From Chloroflexota bacterium (GTDB taxonomy: Bacteria > Chloroflexota > Anaerolineae > Anaerolineales > Villigracilaceae): a DNA stretch of 64,000 bases. Positions 48,000-56,415 of the stretch are shown in pieces. The stretch's first letter is position 1, and every line of letters starts with the position of its first letter. Position numbers and translations under genes: made by a program. Below the pieces are notes generated by a model. That model was not told the origin of the DNA. It worked only from the letters and a program-made list of their open reading frames with translations, and did not search any database. The stretch spans positions 744,001-808,000 of the forward strand of contig JACRPQ010000004.1 of assembly GCA_016223135.1 (NCBI GenBank). Direction: 5' to 3'.

Positions 48000-48368
48000 T
48001 CAACGGTTGTTGAGTTGTTCGCGAATGCTCGCATACAGTTCGTCCAGGCGGAAGGGTTTGGTCAGATAGTCGTTGGCGCCGGCGCCAATGGCAACGATGC
48101 GGCTGTCGGTATCGTTGAGGGCGGTGACGATAATGATGGGGGTGAAGCGAAATTCAGGTTCCTTGCGGAGCATACGACACAACTTGAAGCCGTCGGGTTC
48201 GGGCATCATCAAATCCAGCACGAATAAATCCGGCCTTTCCCGCTTGGCAATTGCAACCGCTGTTGCGCTGTCATTTACTGTAATTGGCTCATACCCTTCC
48301 GCTTTGAGAACCTCCTCAAACAGGGCGGTGGCGTCTTTGTCGTCGTCCACGACCATAATCTTTGTCAT
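48000..48368 (-). CDS. Stand-alone response-regulator receiver
   Basis: The 122-residue receiver has VVDDDKDATALFEEVLKAEG, the phosphoacceptor in LFVLDLMMPEPDGFKLCRML, and the switch residues in IIIVTALNDTDSR and NDYLTKPFRLDELYA. It is a PleD/CheY-like single domain with no output. It closely resembles the receivers at 49826 and 48490 (shared DLMMP, DGFxLCRM and GANDYLTKPF strings), which suggests local duplication. No kinase gene is adjacent. Confidence 0.9.
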   Translation of the reverse strand: MTKIMVVDDDKDATALFEEVLKAEGYEPITVNDSATAVAIAKRERPDLFVLDLMMPEPDGFKLCRMLRKEPEFRFTPIIIVTALNDTDSRIVAIGAGANDYLTKPFRLDELYASIREQLNNR

Positions 48369-48489
48369 AAACTATTCCAAGCAGTGATGAATTTTTTCCA
48401 ATAGAGCCGTCTTGGCGGCACGTCAGCGTTGTAATTATACGCCGGAACCCGCCGCCTTTTTCTTTCGGAAACGTTGAAATTTTGGAGGG

Positions 48490-48855
48490 TCATATCGTTA
48501 CGAAGAATTTGACCCTCTCCAGGAATTCGTCCACGTCGAAAGGTTTGATCAGGTAGTCCCGGGCGCCGGCGGCAAACGCTCGTTCACGGCTGCGCGGATC
48601 GTCCTTGGCGCTGATGATGATGATGGGCGTTTCCGCGAACGCCGGATCGCTATGCAAAAGTTCACATAACTCAAAACCGTTCAACCCCGGCATCATCAAA
48701 TCCAGCGTGATCAGGTCGGGATTTGTCAAACGGGCAGTCTCCATCGCCAGCAGGCTGTCGTTGACTATTGTCGGCTGGTGACCATCCATGATGACCAGCG
48801 CTTTCATCAATTCGGTGATGATAACGTCATCATCAACGATCAGAATTTTTGCCAT
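48490..48855 (-). CDS. Stand-alone response-regulator receiver
   Basis: A 121-residue receiver with LIVDDDVIITELMKALVIMD, phosphoacceptor LITLDLMMPGLNGFELCELL, and IIIISAKDDPRSRERAFAAG then ARDYLIKPFDVDEFLERVKF. Same class as the neighbours at 48000 and 49826 but more diverged. It is transcribed on its own; the 120-bp gap after it shows no clear terminator. Confidence 0.9.
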   Translation of the reverse strand: MAKILIVDDDVIITELMKALVIMDGHQPTIVNDSLLAMETARLTNPDLITLDLMMPGLNGFELCELLHSDPAFAETPIIIISAKDDPRSRERAFAAGARDYLIKPFDVDEFLERVKFFVTI

Positions 48856-48972
48856 GACTGCTTCTTTTGTCTCCGAAACCGTCGTTATTTTACGCGCAGG
48901 CGGCGTTCTCTGCGCCGCTGTATCTTACAATCAATGGGAAAATATGACAAGCGTGGAATGCCGGAACGGACA

Positions 48973-49749
48973 CTAAAAGAGCGGTTTGCGTTTCTCCGCA
49001 AAGGCGCGCAGTCCCTCCTGCCCGTTGGGATGTGCGGCGCAGGCGCTAATGCCCTGCCGCTCCAGTTCCAACTGCGTTTCCAGCGTGTTGTGAAACGACT
49101 CCAGAAACAGCCGCTTCGACCATCCGAACGAATGCAGCGCCGTCTGCGACAGCCGTTCGAGCATCGCCAACGCCTCTTTGCGGACCTCCGACTCGGGCGC
49201 CACCTTCGTCACCAATCCCCACTCCCGCGCCTTTGCCGCCGAAATCGGCTCATCGAACGCGGCAATTTCGAGGGCGCGCGCCAGCCCCACCAGGCGCGGC
49301 AGGGCAAACGTCCCGCCGCCGTCAATGCTCAAGCCGTTGGAGGTGTACCCCTGCTTGAGGATTGCCGTCTCTGCCATCACGCGGAAATCGCAAGCGAGCG
49401 CCAGTGAAAACCCTCCGCCCGCTGCAACGCCGTTGATTGCCGCCACCACCGGCTTTGCCATGCGTCGAATTTCGATAATCGCAATATGAAACTGGGGCGC
49501 CAGACGATGCAAAACGGCTCCCCCCGCCTCCGCCTGCTGGCTGATCCACTTCAGGTCGCCGCCCGCGCAGAACGCCTTCCCTGCGCCTGTGAGCAGGACG
49601 CCTTTTATGTTATTGTCGGTTGCGGCAACCGCCATCGCCTCACTGAGCGCCGTCACCATTTCCAGATCGAAGGCGTTATATGCCTCCGGGCGGTTGAGGG
49701 TGATTTCCAAAATGACGCCGTGTTGTTGAACGAGAACAGAAGCGGGCAT
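48973..49749 (-). CDS. Enoyl-CoA hydratase/isomerase family protein
   Basis: The 258-residue crotonase-fold protein has ITLNRPEAYNAFDLEMVTAL, the first oxyanion-hole strand AFCAGGDLKWISQQAEAGGA, and the second GVAAGGGFSLALACDFRVMA. It continues ILKQGYTSNGLSIDGGGTFA with LPRLVG. One of the usual hydratase glutamates is replaced (Asp in LSIDGGGT as in PaaG-type isomerases), so it may be an isomerase or hydratase of an aromatic or fatty acyl-CoA pathway. No other beta-oxidation genes are adjacent; it sits among receiver genes. Confidence 0.87.
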   Translation of the reverse strand: MPASVLVQQHGVILEITLNRPEAYNAFDLEMVTALSEAMAVAATDNNIKGVLLTGAGKAFCAGGDLKWISQQAEAGGAVLHRLAPQFHIAIIEIRRMAKPVVAAINGVAAGGGFSLALACDFRVMAETAILKQGYTSNGLSIDGGGTFALPRLVGLARALEIAAFDEPISAAKAREWGLVTKVAPESEVRKEALAMLERLSQTALHSFGWSKRLFLESFHNTLETQLELERQGISACAAHPNGQEGLRAFAEKRKPLF

Positions 49750-49763
49750 GAAAGTTTCCTCCT

Positions 49764-49796
49764 TTGAAAAATGACAGCCGCCCGCGGAGCGACTGT
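49764..49796 (-). terminator. Probable terminator of the receiver gene at 49826
   Basis: On the minus strand ACAGTCGC and GCGGCTGT form a near-perfect stem followed by CATTTTTC, between this gene and the next. Confidence 0.5.
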
Positions 49797-49825
49797 TATA
49801 TGCCGGGCTCGGTCACTCTGCCGGC

Positions 49826-50197
49826 TCAATTCGACTCGCTGAGCAGAATATTGATGCGCTGTTTCAGCTCGTTTACGTGAAACGGCTTGGTGAGGTAATC
49901 GTTGGCGCCGGCGCCCATGGCAATCAGCCGGCTGTCCAGGTCGGTAAGCGCTGTGACGATGATGATGGGAATGTCTTTGAGGACAGGGTCTGCTCGAATC
50001 ATGCGGCATAGTTGAAACCCGTCAATATCGGGCATCATCAGGTCTATCACAAAGACATCCGGTCTGGAAAGATATGCCAGTTCGAGCGCCGAGGCGCTTT
50101 GGTTGACTCCGCTGGCGTCGAAACCGGCTGCCCTGAGCGCCGCCTTGTATAAATTGGTGAAATCCTCGTCATCGTCAATGACCATTACTTTTTTCAT
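49826..50197 (-). CDS. Stand-alone response-regulator receiver
   Basis: A 123-residue receiver: VIDDDEDFTNLYKAALRAAG, phosphoacceptor VFVIDLMMPDIDGFQLCRMI, IIIVTALTDLDSRLIAMGAG and ANDYLTKPFHVNELKQRINI. The strong match with the receiver at 48000 (TALxDxDSRxxAxGAGANDYLTKPF) indicates a duplicated pair. No output domain. Confidence 0.9.
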   Translation of the reverse strand: MKKVMVIDDDEDFTNLYKAALRAAGFDASGVNQSASALELAYLSRPDVFVIDLMMPDIDGFQLCRMIRADPVLKDIPIIIVTALTDLDSRLIAMGAGANDYLTKPFHVNELKQRINILLSESN

Positions 50198-50231
50198 TAT
50201 GTTCGCTCCATGGGGTGGTCGTTGACTGATT

Positions 50232-51608
50232 TTACCCTGCCATCAAGGAATCCACTGCCTCTGTCAATTCCCGCAAATTGCCCACCTTCAGCACGCGGTC
50301 GCACAGCGGCGCGTACTTGGGCATGTCGCTGTCGCCGTGCCAGAGGTGAGGGGGTTCAGGATTCAGCCAAAGGGTCCGTGCGGCGCGGCGGGTGATCTCG
50401 GAGAAAATGTCCAGGCGGGGGTCGTAATAGTTGTTGCGTCCGTCGCCCACGATGATGAGCGTCGTTCCCCCGTTGAGTGTGTCCATGTAGCCGTCCTGAA
50501 AGTTTTGCAGAGCCCACCCGAGGTCGGTGTTGTAATGTCCGCTGGGCATGCGCTGTAAAACGGAAGCAATCGCCTCGTCCGCGTTCGAGCCGCTGAAGTC
50601 TTCCGAAATGTATTCGAGATGGTCAATGAACGCGAAGGCGTGGGTCTTGCGCACCTGTCCCTGAAGCGCATGGAGAAAACTCAACATCAACTCCGAACAA
50701 AAACGCATCGAAGTGCTGATGTCGCAAATCACCACAATCTTCGGCTTATGCACGCGGTCTTTGTGACGGATTTCCATCGGCACGCCGTGATATTTGAGGT
50801 TGGCGCGGATGGTCGCCTTTGGGTCGAGTTGACCGCTCTTGGCGCGCTTCTGCCGCAGGGCAATGCGCGTGCGCAGCATGGCGGCGAGCCGTTTCACTTC
50901 GCGCTGTAAAATCTTTTTCTCCTCCTCCGAGAGCGCATGAAACGGACGGTTGAGCAGATTATCCATGCTTTCGCCGCGCGGTTTTTCACTCAAATTTTCG
51001 GCAATGCGCTCGCCTGCAAAACGTTCGATTTGCTCGCGCATGCCCTCCAGGTTTTGTTGAATCATTGTGCGCATCTGCTCGAGACGGTCGCGGCTCATGC
51101 CCATCTGCTGGAGTTGTTCCATCAGCTCCTTCAACGCCTCGCGGACTTCGGGGAAGGCTAAAGCCCGCATCATGCGCTGCGCCATCCAGTTTTGATAACG
51201 GAGATCATCCGCCTGATTCAAGCCGACCAATTGCGCCAGCGCCTCCAATTCGGACCTCGAAAGCGGCTCGCCGTTCATCAGCCTTTCCATCCGCTGACGG
51301 AGATTCTGCGCAAACTGACGTAATGCATCCGCCAGCATCTGCGCTTCTTCGGGCGTCATGTCGTCCATTGGATTTCCGCCCATCGCCGGCGGCTGTCCCG
51401 AACCGAAGAATAACGGAAACAATTTCTCGAATATGGGGATGTCCCTCGCGTCTTTGATGAGCGTGGCGCGCAGAGACAGGCGAAATTCCTCGCGGTCTTG
51501 AATCCCCATGATGTCCACCGCCGAAAACGCCTCCGCCGATTCCGCCAGCGAAACGCGCACCCCGCTGGCGCGCAAGGCTGCAATTAACTGTAAGATGCGG
51601 GATTCCAT
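50232..51608 (-). CDS. VWA-domain protein, CoxE-like (MoxR partner)
   Basis: The 458-residue protein has a long helical N-terminus with Met/Gln/Arg-rich coiled-coil stretches (residues 120-260). A VWA domain at the C-terminus has the MIDAS motif in KIVVICDISTSMRFCSELML. Further pieces are the threonine region of HYNTDLGWALQNFQDGYMDT and LIIVGDGRNNYYDP. CoxE-like VWA proteins act with MoxR AAA ATPases to mature metal enzymes or other protein complexes. The MoxR gene lies about 0.8 kb upstream on the same strand, with a toxin-antitoxin pair between. Confidence 0.87.
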   Translation of the reverse strand: MESRILQLIAALRASGVRVSLAESAEAFSAVDIMGIQDREEFRLSLRATLIKDARDIPIFEKLFPLFFGSGQPPAMGGNPMDDMTPEEAQMLADALRQFAQNLRQRMERLMNGEPLSRSELEALAQLVGLNQADDLRYQNWMAQRMMRALAFPEVREALKELMEQLQQMGMSRDRLEQMRTMIQQNLEGMREQIERFAGERIAENLSEKPRGESMDNLLNRPFHALSEEEKKILQREVKRLAAMLRTRIALRQKRAKSGQLDPKATIRANLKYHGVPMEIRHKDRVHKPKIVVICDISTSMRFCSELMLSFLHALQGQVRKTHAFAFIDHLEYISEDFSGSNADEAIASVLQRMPSGHYNTDLGWALQNFQDGYMDTLNGGTTLIIVGDGRNNYYDPRLDIFSEITRRAARTLWLNPEPPHLWHGDSDMPKYAPLCDRVLKVGNLRELTEAVDSLMAG

Positions 51609-51627
51609 GACAACTTCACTTATGCGC

Positions 51628-52113
51628 TCATTCTTCTCTAACCGTCATCAGAATTTGTGAAATCAGTTTTTCATCCAGGTGCAGACCGGCAGCCTGCAAG
51701 GCTCGTAAAAGTTGTTTTGCAGAAGGAATGAGACCACGCCTCTTTGCAAGAACAATCACGGCGAGCGAACCTTTGACAGGAACGCCAAAACTAGTTGCAC
51801 ATTTCCGCGCAGCAGCATCATCGAGGATGGCTGTCCAGTCTGGATTGCTTAATGCAAACGAAATGACCGAGGTTTCGCCCGCACCTAAATCCCATGCCAT
51901 GAGTTCAGGGGAGGCGGGAGGCGCTTCAACAATTGGGAATTTTCCCGCTTCGATGGCTAAACGGGCAGCGTCGTTTTCCGGTCCCGCTTTTATTTCTTCT
52001 GCCACGGCAGCGGGAAGAACGACTTTCTGCGCGATTGCCGTAAACAGATCAATCTGTCCAATTTTCCCCATCACGATCAAAGGCGATGCGTTCAGGACCC
52101 AGCGATCACTCAT
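51628..52113 (-). CDS. DUF3368 PIN-like toxin
   Basis: The 161-residue protein starts at the ATG at 52113 (MSDRWVLNASPLIVMGKIGQ); a GTG two codons upstream is also possible. It has the PIN-domain-like acidic set: N/D in VLNASPLI, E in AAVAEEIKAG, the GAGETSVISFA motif with a conserved glutamate, and the AILDDAAARKCA aspartates. DUF3368 proteins are predicted RNA-cleaving toxins usually paired with UPF0175 antitoxins, as here (the genes overlap by 8 bp). Location between moxR and its VWA partner suggests later insertion. Confidence 0.85.
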   Translation of the reverse strand: MSDRWVLNASPLIVMGKIGQIDLFTAIAQKVVLPAAVAEEIKAGPENDAARLAIEAGKFPIVEAPPASPELMAWDLGAGETSVISFALSNPDWTAILDDAAARKCATSFGVPVKGSLAVIVLAKRRGLIPSAKQLLRALQAAGLHLDEKLISQILMTVREE

Positions 52114-52363
52114 CGTCACTCTCGGCTATGATTTCCTTTGCGCTATATTGAAAAGGAGAAACTGCAAACCTTCCGAGCGCCGTCACAAATTCTGCCCTTG
52201 AGATTCCCGCAACTTCCGCGGCTTTCGATTGCGAGATCATGCCGATTTCGTACCACTTGATGGCTGCGGCAAGGCGCATTTCTCTGCCAAACGACGCGGG
52301 ATCCAGCCTCAATGTGGAAAGGACGCTGCGCGGTAACTCCACGGATACGTGTATGTTTGTCAT
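52106..52363 (-). CDS. UPF0175 antitoxin
   Basis: The 85-residue protein has the UPF0175 pattern: VSVELPRSVLSTLRLDPASF, FGREMRLAAAIKWYEIGMIS and QSKAAEVAGISRAEFVTALG, which contains a helix-turn-helix. It should bind the toxin encoded directly downstream and repress the pair's own promoter. It starts 32 bp after the moxR stop, so it may be read from the moxR promoter too. Confidence 0.87.
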   Translation of the reverse strand: MTNIHVSVELPRSVLSTLRLDPASFGREMRLAAAIKWYEIGMISQSKAAEVAGISRAEFVTALGRFAVSPFQYSAKEIIAESDDE

Positions 52364-52395
52364 GCTTCACCTCAAAGCGATTATAAACCTGCTGT

Positions 52396-53355
52396 TCAAT
52401 TCCCGGAAAACCTTCCCAACTCGTCGGGCGGTTTCTGCCTCGGCTGAGGCGGGTTGACCATCTGCCGCTTCGCCTTTTGCAAATCCGCTTCGTGTTTGAG
52501 CAGCACGGAGAGCGTCTCCTCCAGCGTTTCCTTATCCAGATTGGACGCATTCAGCGCGACGAGCGCATTCGCCCAGTCCAGCGTCTCACTGATGGAAGGG
52601 GATTTGCGCAGGTCTCCGTTCCGCAATTTGTGGACGAATTCCACCGCCTGCCGTGCGAGTTTGGGATTCAAGTCCGGCACTTTCAGGCGGACAACTGCCA
52701 ATTCTTCTTCGATGGTGGGGTAATCAATGAACAGATACAAGCACCGCCGCTTCAGCGCTTCGGAGAGTTCGCGCGTGTTGTTGGAAGTCAGCACAACGAA
52801 CGGCTTGTGCTTCGCGGTCAGCGTTCCCAGTTCAGGCACCGACACTTGAAAATCGCTCAGCACTTCGAGCAGAAAGGCTTCGAACTCAGCGTCGGCGCGG
52901 TCAATTTCGTCAATCAATAATACGGTCGGCTGCTCGCTCAGGATTGCCTTCAACAGCGGACGCTGAAGCAGGAAACGCTCCGAAAAGAAGACGTCCTCCT
53001 CCTTTGCCAGTTTGTCGGCGGCTTCGGCGAGGGTTTCCGCTTTGCCGAGCGTGTCGTTCAACTTGTCGCGCAGGAGTTGTGTATAAAGCAACTGTTTCGA
53101 GTATTCCCACTCGTACAATGCCTTCGACTCATCCAGTCCCTCGTAGCATTGGAGCCGAATCAATTCCCGCCCTGTCGCGCCCGCGATGGCTTTGGCGAGT
53201 TCGGTCTTGCCCACGCCTGCGGGTCCTTCCGCCAGGAGCGGCTTGCCGAGTTTATGCGCCAGGTACACGATGGTGGCAAGCTCATCCGAGGCGATGTACT
53301 TTTGCCGGTTGAGTTCCGTTTTGACGTTTTGGGTGGATTCAAAAAAAGTGGTCAT
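52396..53355 (-). CDS. MoxR-family AAA+ ATPase
   Basis: The 319-residue protein has Walker A LLAEGPAGVGKTELAKAIAG, Walker B TVLLIDEIDRADAEFEAFLL, sensor-1 region FVVLTSNNTRELSEALKRRC, and the MoxR string LYLFIDYPTIEEELAVVRLK. A C-terminal lid contains SPSISETLDWANALVALNAS. MoxR ATPases act as chaperones for metal-cofactor insertion with VWA partners; here the CoxE-like VWA protein is two genes downstream. In carbon-monoxide dehydrogenase loci this pair is CoxD/CoxE, but no dehydrogenase genes are present here. Confidence 0.9.
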   Translation of the reverse strand: MTTFFESTQNVKTELNRQKYIASDELATIVYLAHKLGKPLLAEGPAGVGKTELAKAIAGATGRELIRLQCYEGLDESKALYEWEYSKQLLYTQLLRDKLNDTLGKAETLAEAADKLAKEEDVFFSERFLLQRPLLKAILSEQPTVLLIDEIDRADAEFEAFLLEVLSDFQVSVPELGTLTAKHKPFVVLTSNNTRELSEALKRRCLYLFIDYPTIEEELAVVRLKVPDLNPKLARQAVEFVHKLRNGDLRKSPSISETLDWANALVALNASNLDKETLEETLSVLLKHEADLQKAKRQMVNPPQPRQKPPDELGRFSGN

Positions 53356-53659
53356 GGCAATCCTGTACTCTCTTCCAATAACTAGCGACCTGACAGTTTC
53401 AAACAGGACGCTGAAAAACGCAGATAAAACAACTTCTGGACTTACGCAAAATGGCTTTCCTGTCCGCTAATCTACGCCAATCTTCGCGAATTTTGAACGA
53501 ATTAGCGCAGTCCAGTCAAGCTTGGTGGATTGAATTCAGGTTTTGCGTAAGTCAAGAACTTAAATCAGCGTAAGTCAGCGTTCATCTGCGTCCTAAAACA
53601 AAAGTGTCGGATGGCTAGTCCAATAATAACTATTTCGATGCGGTGAGGTGACCTGTCCC
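53356..53659. other. Intergenic region with nested F-family palindromes
   Basis: No gene. The 12-bp inverted ends acttacgcaaaa (53440-53451) and ttttgcgtaagt (53541-53552) enclose a second inverted repeat (gctaatctacgcc and gaattagcgc). Outside them, gcagataaaac and ttcatctgcg form a third, outer pair (about 53419-53590). The moxR promoter must lie here but could not be distinguished. Confidence 0.6.
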
Positions 53660-53947
53660 TTACATGCGAATTTCGAGACGTAATGTGACAATGTCGCCTT
53701 CTTTGAGATGCTCGGCTCTTTGTGCGCTCATTCGTATCGGCACAAGATACCTGCCGTCTTTGGGGAACAGCGAGGTTTGCCACTCGGTCTTGCCAATCTG
53801 CACGCGGACCGGAATCACGCCCCACCCATAGGTGACCAGTCTCGAAATTGCCTTGATTTCCCCGCTTTGCCCCGGCGGAACTGTAACGAAGAGATAGGGG
53901 GCAGGTCCGCGCCAGTGAAAAATCTTGCCGCTGAATTCGAAGTTCAT
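53660..53947 (-). CDS. DUF1905 domain protein
   Basis: This 95-residue protein matches DUF1905: FEFSGKIFHWRGPAPYLFVT, VPPGQSGEIKAISRLVTYGW, GVIPVRVQIGKTEWQTSLFP and LVPIRMSAQRAEHLKEGDIV. The domain is a small beta barrel of unknown function, often found alone or fused to a YdeI-like domain. It is divergent from the EamA transporter gene. No partner is apparent. Confidence 0.85.
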   Translation of the reverse strand: MNFEFSGKIFHWRGPAPYLFVTVPPGQSGEIKAISRLVTYGWGVIPVRVQIGKTEWQTSLFPKDGRYLVPIRMSAQRAEHLKEGDIVTLRLEIRM

Positions 53948-54064
53948 TGAAGTAGTATATCAAGCCTGCAAGGTTTCGACAAACCCATAGGCGTTGTTTT
54001 ACAGTACAATCAACCCGTTTCGTCGTTGCCGCTTTCCACTTTTCCATTTTCTACTGGAATCTCT

Positions 54065-54946
54065 ATGCGCCTCAAAGCAGACCTTACCCTTCTCTTCATA
54101 GCCGTCATTTGGGGAACGGCGTTCGTGGCACAGCGCCTGGCTGGGCAGTTGGGCAGTGTTTACCTGTTCAACGGCGTGCGTTACACGCTGGCGGGCGTGG
54201 TGGTTATTCCATTTGTGCGGCGGGATAATGCCTCACCTTATCCGCGTGAGCAATATCAATGGATGTTCATCGCAGGGTCGCTGCTCTTTATCGCGGCGGC
54301 GCTTCAGCAGGCGGGGATGCAGTTCACCACGGCGGGTAATGCGGGCTTCATTACGAGCCTTTATGTTGTCTTGGTTCCGCTGGTGCTATTTTTCGGGTGG
54401 CGCGAAAGACCTCACTGGCTCTCGGTTGTGGCAGTGGGACTGGCGGGGGCGGGGGCATACCTCCTTTCGACGGGGGGCAGGTTCGAGGTCCAGAGAGGCG
54501 ACGCGCTCGAACTGGCGGGCGCGCTGTTTTGGGCGCTGCATGTCGTGGTGCTTGGCAAGTTCGCATCCCGCTTCGAGCCGATGTCCTTTTCGGTGGGACA
54601 ACTGATCATCTGCGGACTACTCAACATAGCGGCTGGTCTCTTTCTCGAACAGCCGGTCTTTTCCTGGACCTGGGCGGGGGCGGCGGTCTATACGGCGGTT
54701 CTTTCGCTGGGACTTTGTTACACGCTCCAGGTCTGGGCGCAGCGACACACCCCGCCCTCCGATGCGGCGCTCATCCTGAGTCTTGAATCGGTGTTTGCGG
54801 TGCTGGCGGGCTGGTTCCTGCTGAATGAACGCCTGATGCCCGTTCAGGTGTTTGGATGTTTGTTGATTTTCCTGGCGGTGGGGCTTTCGCAGGTGAAAAA
54901 TTATTCAGGTACAATTGACCGAAACCACCTCGTGGAGGGCAGATGA
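54065..54946 (+). CDS. EamA-family (DMT superfamily) transporter
   Basis: The 293-residue protein starts at the ATG at 54065 (MRLKADLTLLFIAVIWGTAF). It has ten membrane segments in two EamA repeats: the first contains GSVYLFNGVRYTLAGVVVIP, the second ELAGALFWALHVVVLGKFAS. RHTPPSDAALILSLESVFAV is the typical helix-9 signature (P..A..L..LEPV type). DMT proteins export amino acids or nucleotide-related compounds; the substrate is unknown. Its stop overlaps the lipid kinase start. An E-like ctttccac/tttccat stretch (54030-54058) precedes the start. Confidence 0.87.
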   Translation: MRLKADLTLLFIAVIWGTAFVAQRLAGQLGSVYLFNGVRYTLAGVVVIPFVRRDNASPYPREQYQWMFIAGSLLFIAAALQQAGMQFTTAGNAGFITSLYVVLVPLVLFFGWRERPHWLSVVAVGLAGAGAYLLSTGGRFEVQRGDALELAGALFWALHVVVLGKFASRFEPMSFSVGQLIICGLLNIAAGLFLEQPVFSWTWAGAAVYTAVLSLGLCYTLQVWAQRHTPPSDAALILSLESVFAVLAGWFLLNERLMPVQVFGCLLIFLAVGLSQVKNYSGTIDRNHLVEGR

Positions 54947-55845
54947 CCGCCAGGGTAATTTTGAACCCGCACTCGAATCGTTGGAACGCACAAAAACGCT
55001 GGTCACAAGCAGAGGCGGCGCTGAAAGCCGCGGGTGTGGATTTTGATGTGGTTGTTTCGGAGAAAAAGGGCGCCATTACCGGACTGGCGGAAGAGGCAGC
55101 GCGGGCGGGTTTTTCGCCCATCATTGCCGCCGGCGGCGACGGCACCATCGGCGAGACGGTGAACGGTATGTTGAAGGCGGCAGGCTCGCCGGAGAAACTG
55201 TCCATCCCGTTGGGGGTCATTCCGCTTGGTTCGGCGAACGACCTGGCATTCAACATCGGTCTGCCAACGGATTTGAACGAGGCGGCAAAGGTCATTGCGG
55301 GCGGAAAGGTGCGGGGAATTGACCTGTGCAAATGCAACGAGCGTTATTTCATCAACAACTCGGCTTGCGGGCTGGAACCGTATATGTCCACCAAGCACGA
55401 GCGCATTCACTGGATTAAGGGCATCACGCGCTATCTCGTCGCGGCGATTTGGGCAATCATGGATAAGCCCGAATGGCGCGGGAAGGTCGTTTGGGATGAC
55501 GGCTCGTATGAGGGAATGCTCTCTCTGGTATCCGTTGGCAACGGGCGGCGGACGGGCGGTTTCTTCATAACGCCGCACGCCGATCCTTTCGACGGCAAAT
55601 TAACCCTCGCTTTCGGGTATCGTCCCACCCGTCTGGGATTGTTGTTGGCTTTGCCGAAGGCATTCAATGAAGACAAGGGCAGTTACATTGAAATGGAGGG
55701 CATGCGGGAAGTTCACTCGACGCGGGTGTCCATCCATCTCGATAGACCGTCTTACGCGCACACCGACGGGGAGTTGTTCCCGCAGCAGGTGCAGAATCTC
55801 GAATACCAAATCTTTCCCGGAAAACTGAATATTCTCGTGCCATGA
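54943..55845 (+). CDS. Diacylglycerol/lipid kinase family protein
   Basis: The 300-residue protein has the DAGK catalytic motif IIAAGGDGTIGETVNGMLKA, the opening ARVILNPHSNRWNAQKRWSQ, and GVIPLGSANDLAFNIGLPTD. The C-terminal HTDGELFP segment is also characteristic. Members phosphorylate diacylglycerol, undecaprenol or sphingoid-type lipids. It overlaps both neighbours by 4 bp (ATGA), so the three genes are translationally coupled. Confidence 0.9.
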   Translation: MTARVILNPHSNRWNAQKRWSQAEAALKAAGVDFDVVVSEKKGAITGLAEEAARAGFSPIIAAGGDGTIGETVNGMLKAAGSPEKLSIPLGVIPLGSANDLAFNIGLPTDLNEAAKVIAGGKVRGIDLCKCNERYFINNSACGLEPYMSTKHERIHWIKGITRYLVAAIWAIMDKPEWRGKVVWDDGSYEGMLSLVSVGNGRRTGGFFITPHADPFDGKLTLAFGYRPTRLGLLLALPKAFNEDKGSYIEMEGMREVHSTRVSIHLDRPSYAHTDGELFPQQVQNLEYQIFPGKLNILVP

Positions 55846-56411
55846 TTATCGAAGAACTTTCCATTAAACCCCTCAAGCGAAATCTGTGGACGGACCTCGA
55901 GGAACTCTTTGGCTTGAATGGCGCCTGCGGCGGGTGCTGGTGCATGTACTGGAAACTGCGCGGCAAGGCGTTTGAGGAGGCAAAAGGCTTTGGCACGCGC
56001 CAGATGCACAAATCCATCGTGGATGCGGGAACGGTGACGGGCTTGCTTGCCTACCTCGATGGGGAGGTGGTGGGCTGGGTGGCAGTGGAGCCGCGCAACG
56101 CATACGAACGGCTGGCGCATTCGCGCACGCTCCAGCCGCTGGATGACCAGCCTGTCTGGTCGGTGACGTGTTTCTTCGTGGCGAAGCGTTATCGCCGCCG
56201 CGGAATCGCTTTGGGGTTGTTGAAGGCGGCGGTGGAATATGTCCGCCAGCAGGGCGGGAAGATCGTGGAGGGGTATCCGGTGGAGGTCAAAGAGAAGACC
56301 GCGCCTCCGTTTATTTTTACCGGCACACCGTCCATCTTCCGTGAAGCGGGGTTCGTGGAAGCGGTGCGCCGCACGCCCACCCGTCCCATTTATCGTTTTG
56401 TCATAGAATAA
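55842..56411 (+). CDS. GNAT-family N-acetyltransferase
   Basis: The 189-residue protein has a distinctive Cys-rich start, GLNGACGGCWCMYWKL, then the GNAT core: LAYLDGEVVGWVAVEPR, VTCFFVAKRYRRRGIALGLL (acetyl-CoA binding R/Q-x-x-G-x-A/G) and KAAVEYVRQQGGKIVEGYP. GNAT proteins with this CGGCWC(M/Y)W motif are common in bacteria, with no assigned substrate. Last in the coupled EamA-kinase-GNAT set; 4 bp before the glycosyltransferase gene. Confidence 0.87.
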   Translation: MIIEELSIKPLKRNLWTDLEELFGLNGACGGCWCMYWKLRGKAFEEAKGFGTRQMHKSIVDAGTVTGLLAYLDGEVVGWVAVEPRNAYERLAHSRTLQPLDDQPVWSVTCFFVAKRYRRRGIALGLLKAAVEYVRQQGGKIVEGYPVEVKEKTAPPFIFTGTPSIFREAGFVEAVRRTPTRPIYRFVIE

Positions 56412-56415
56412 GCAA

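Noticed and set aside
52396-53355. MoxR and VWA genes as part of a carbon-monoxide dehydrogenase locus
   Set aside because: No coxL, coxM or coxS-type dehydrogenase genes are present, and MoxR-VWA pairs serve many systems.
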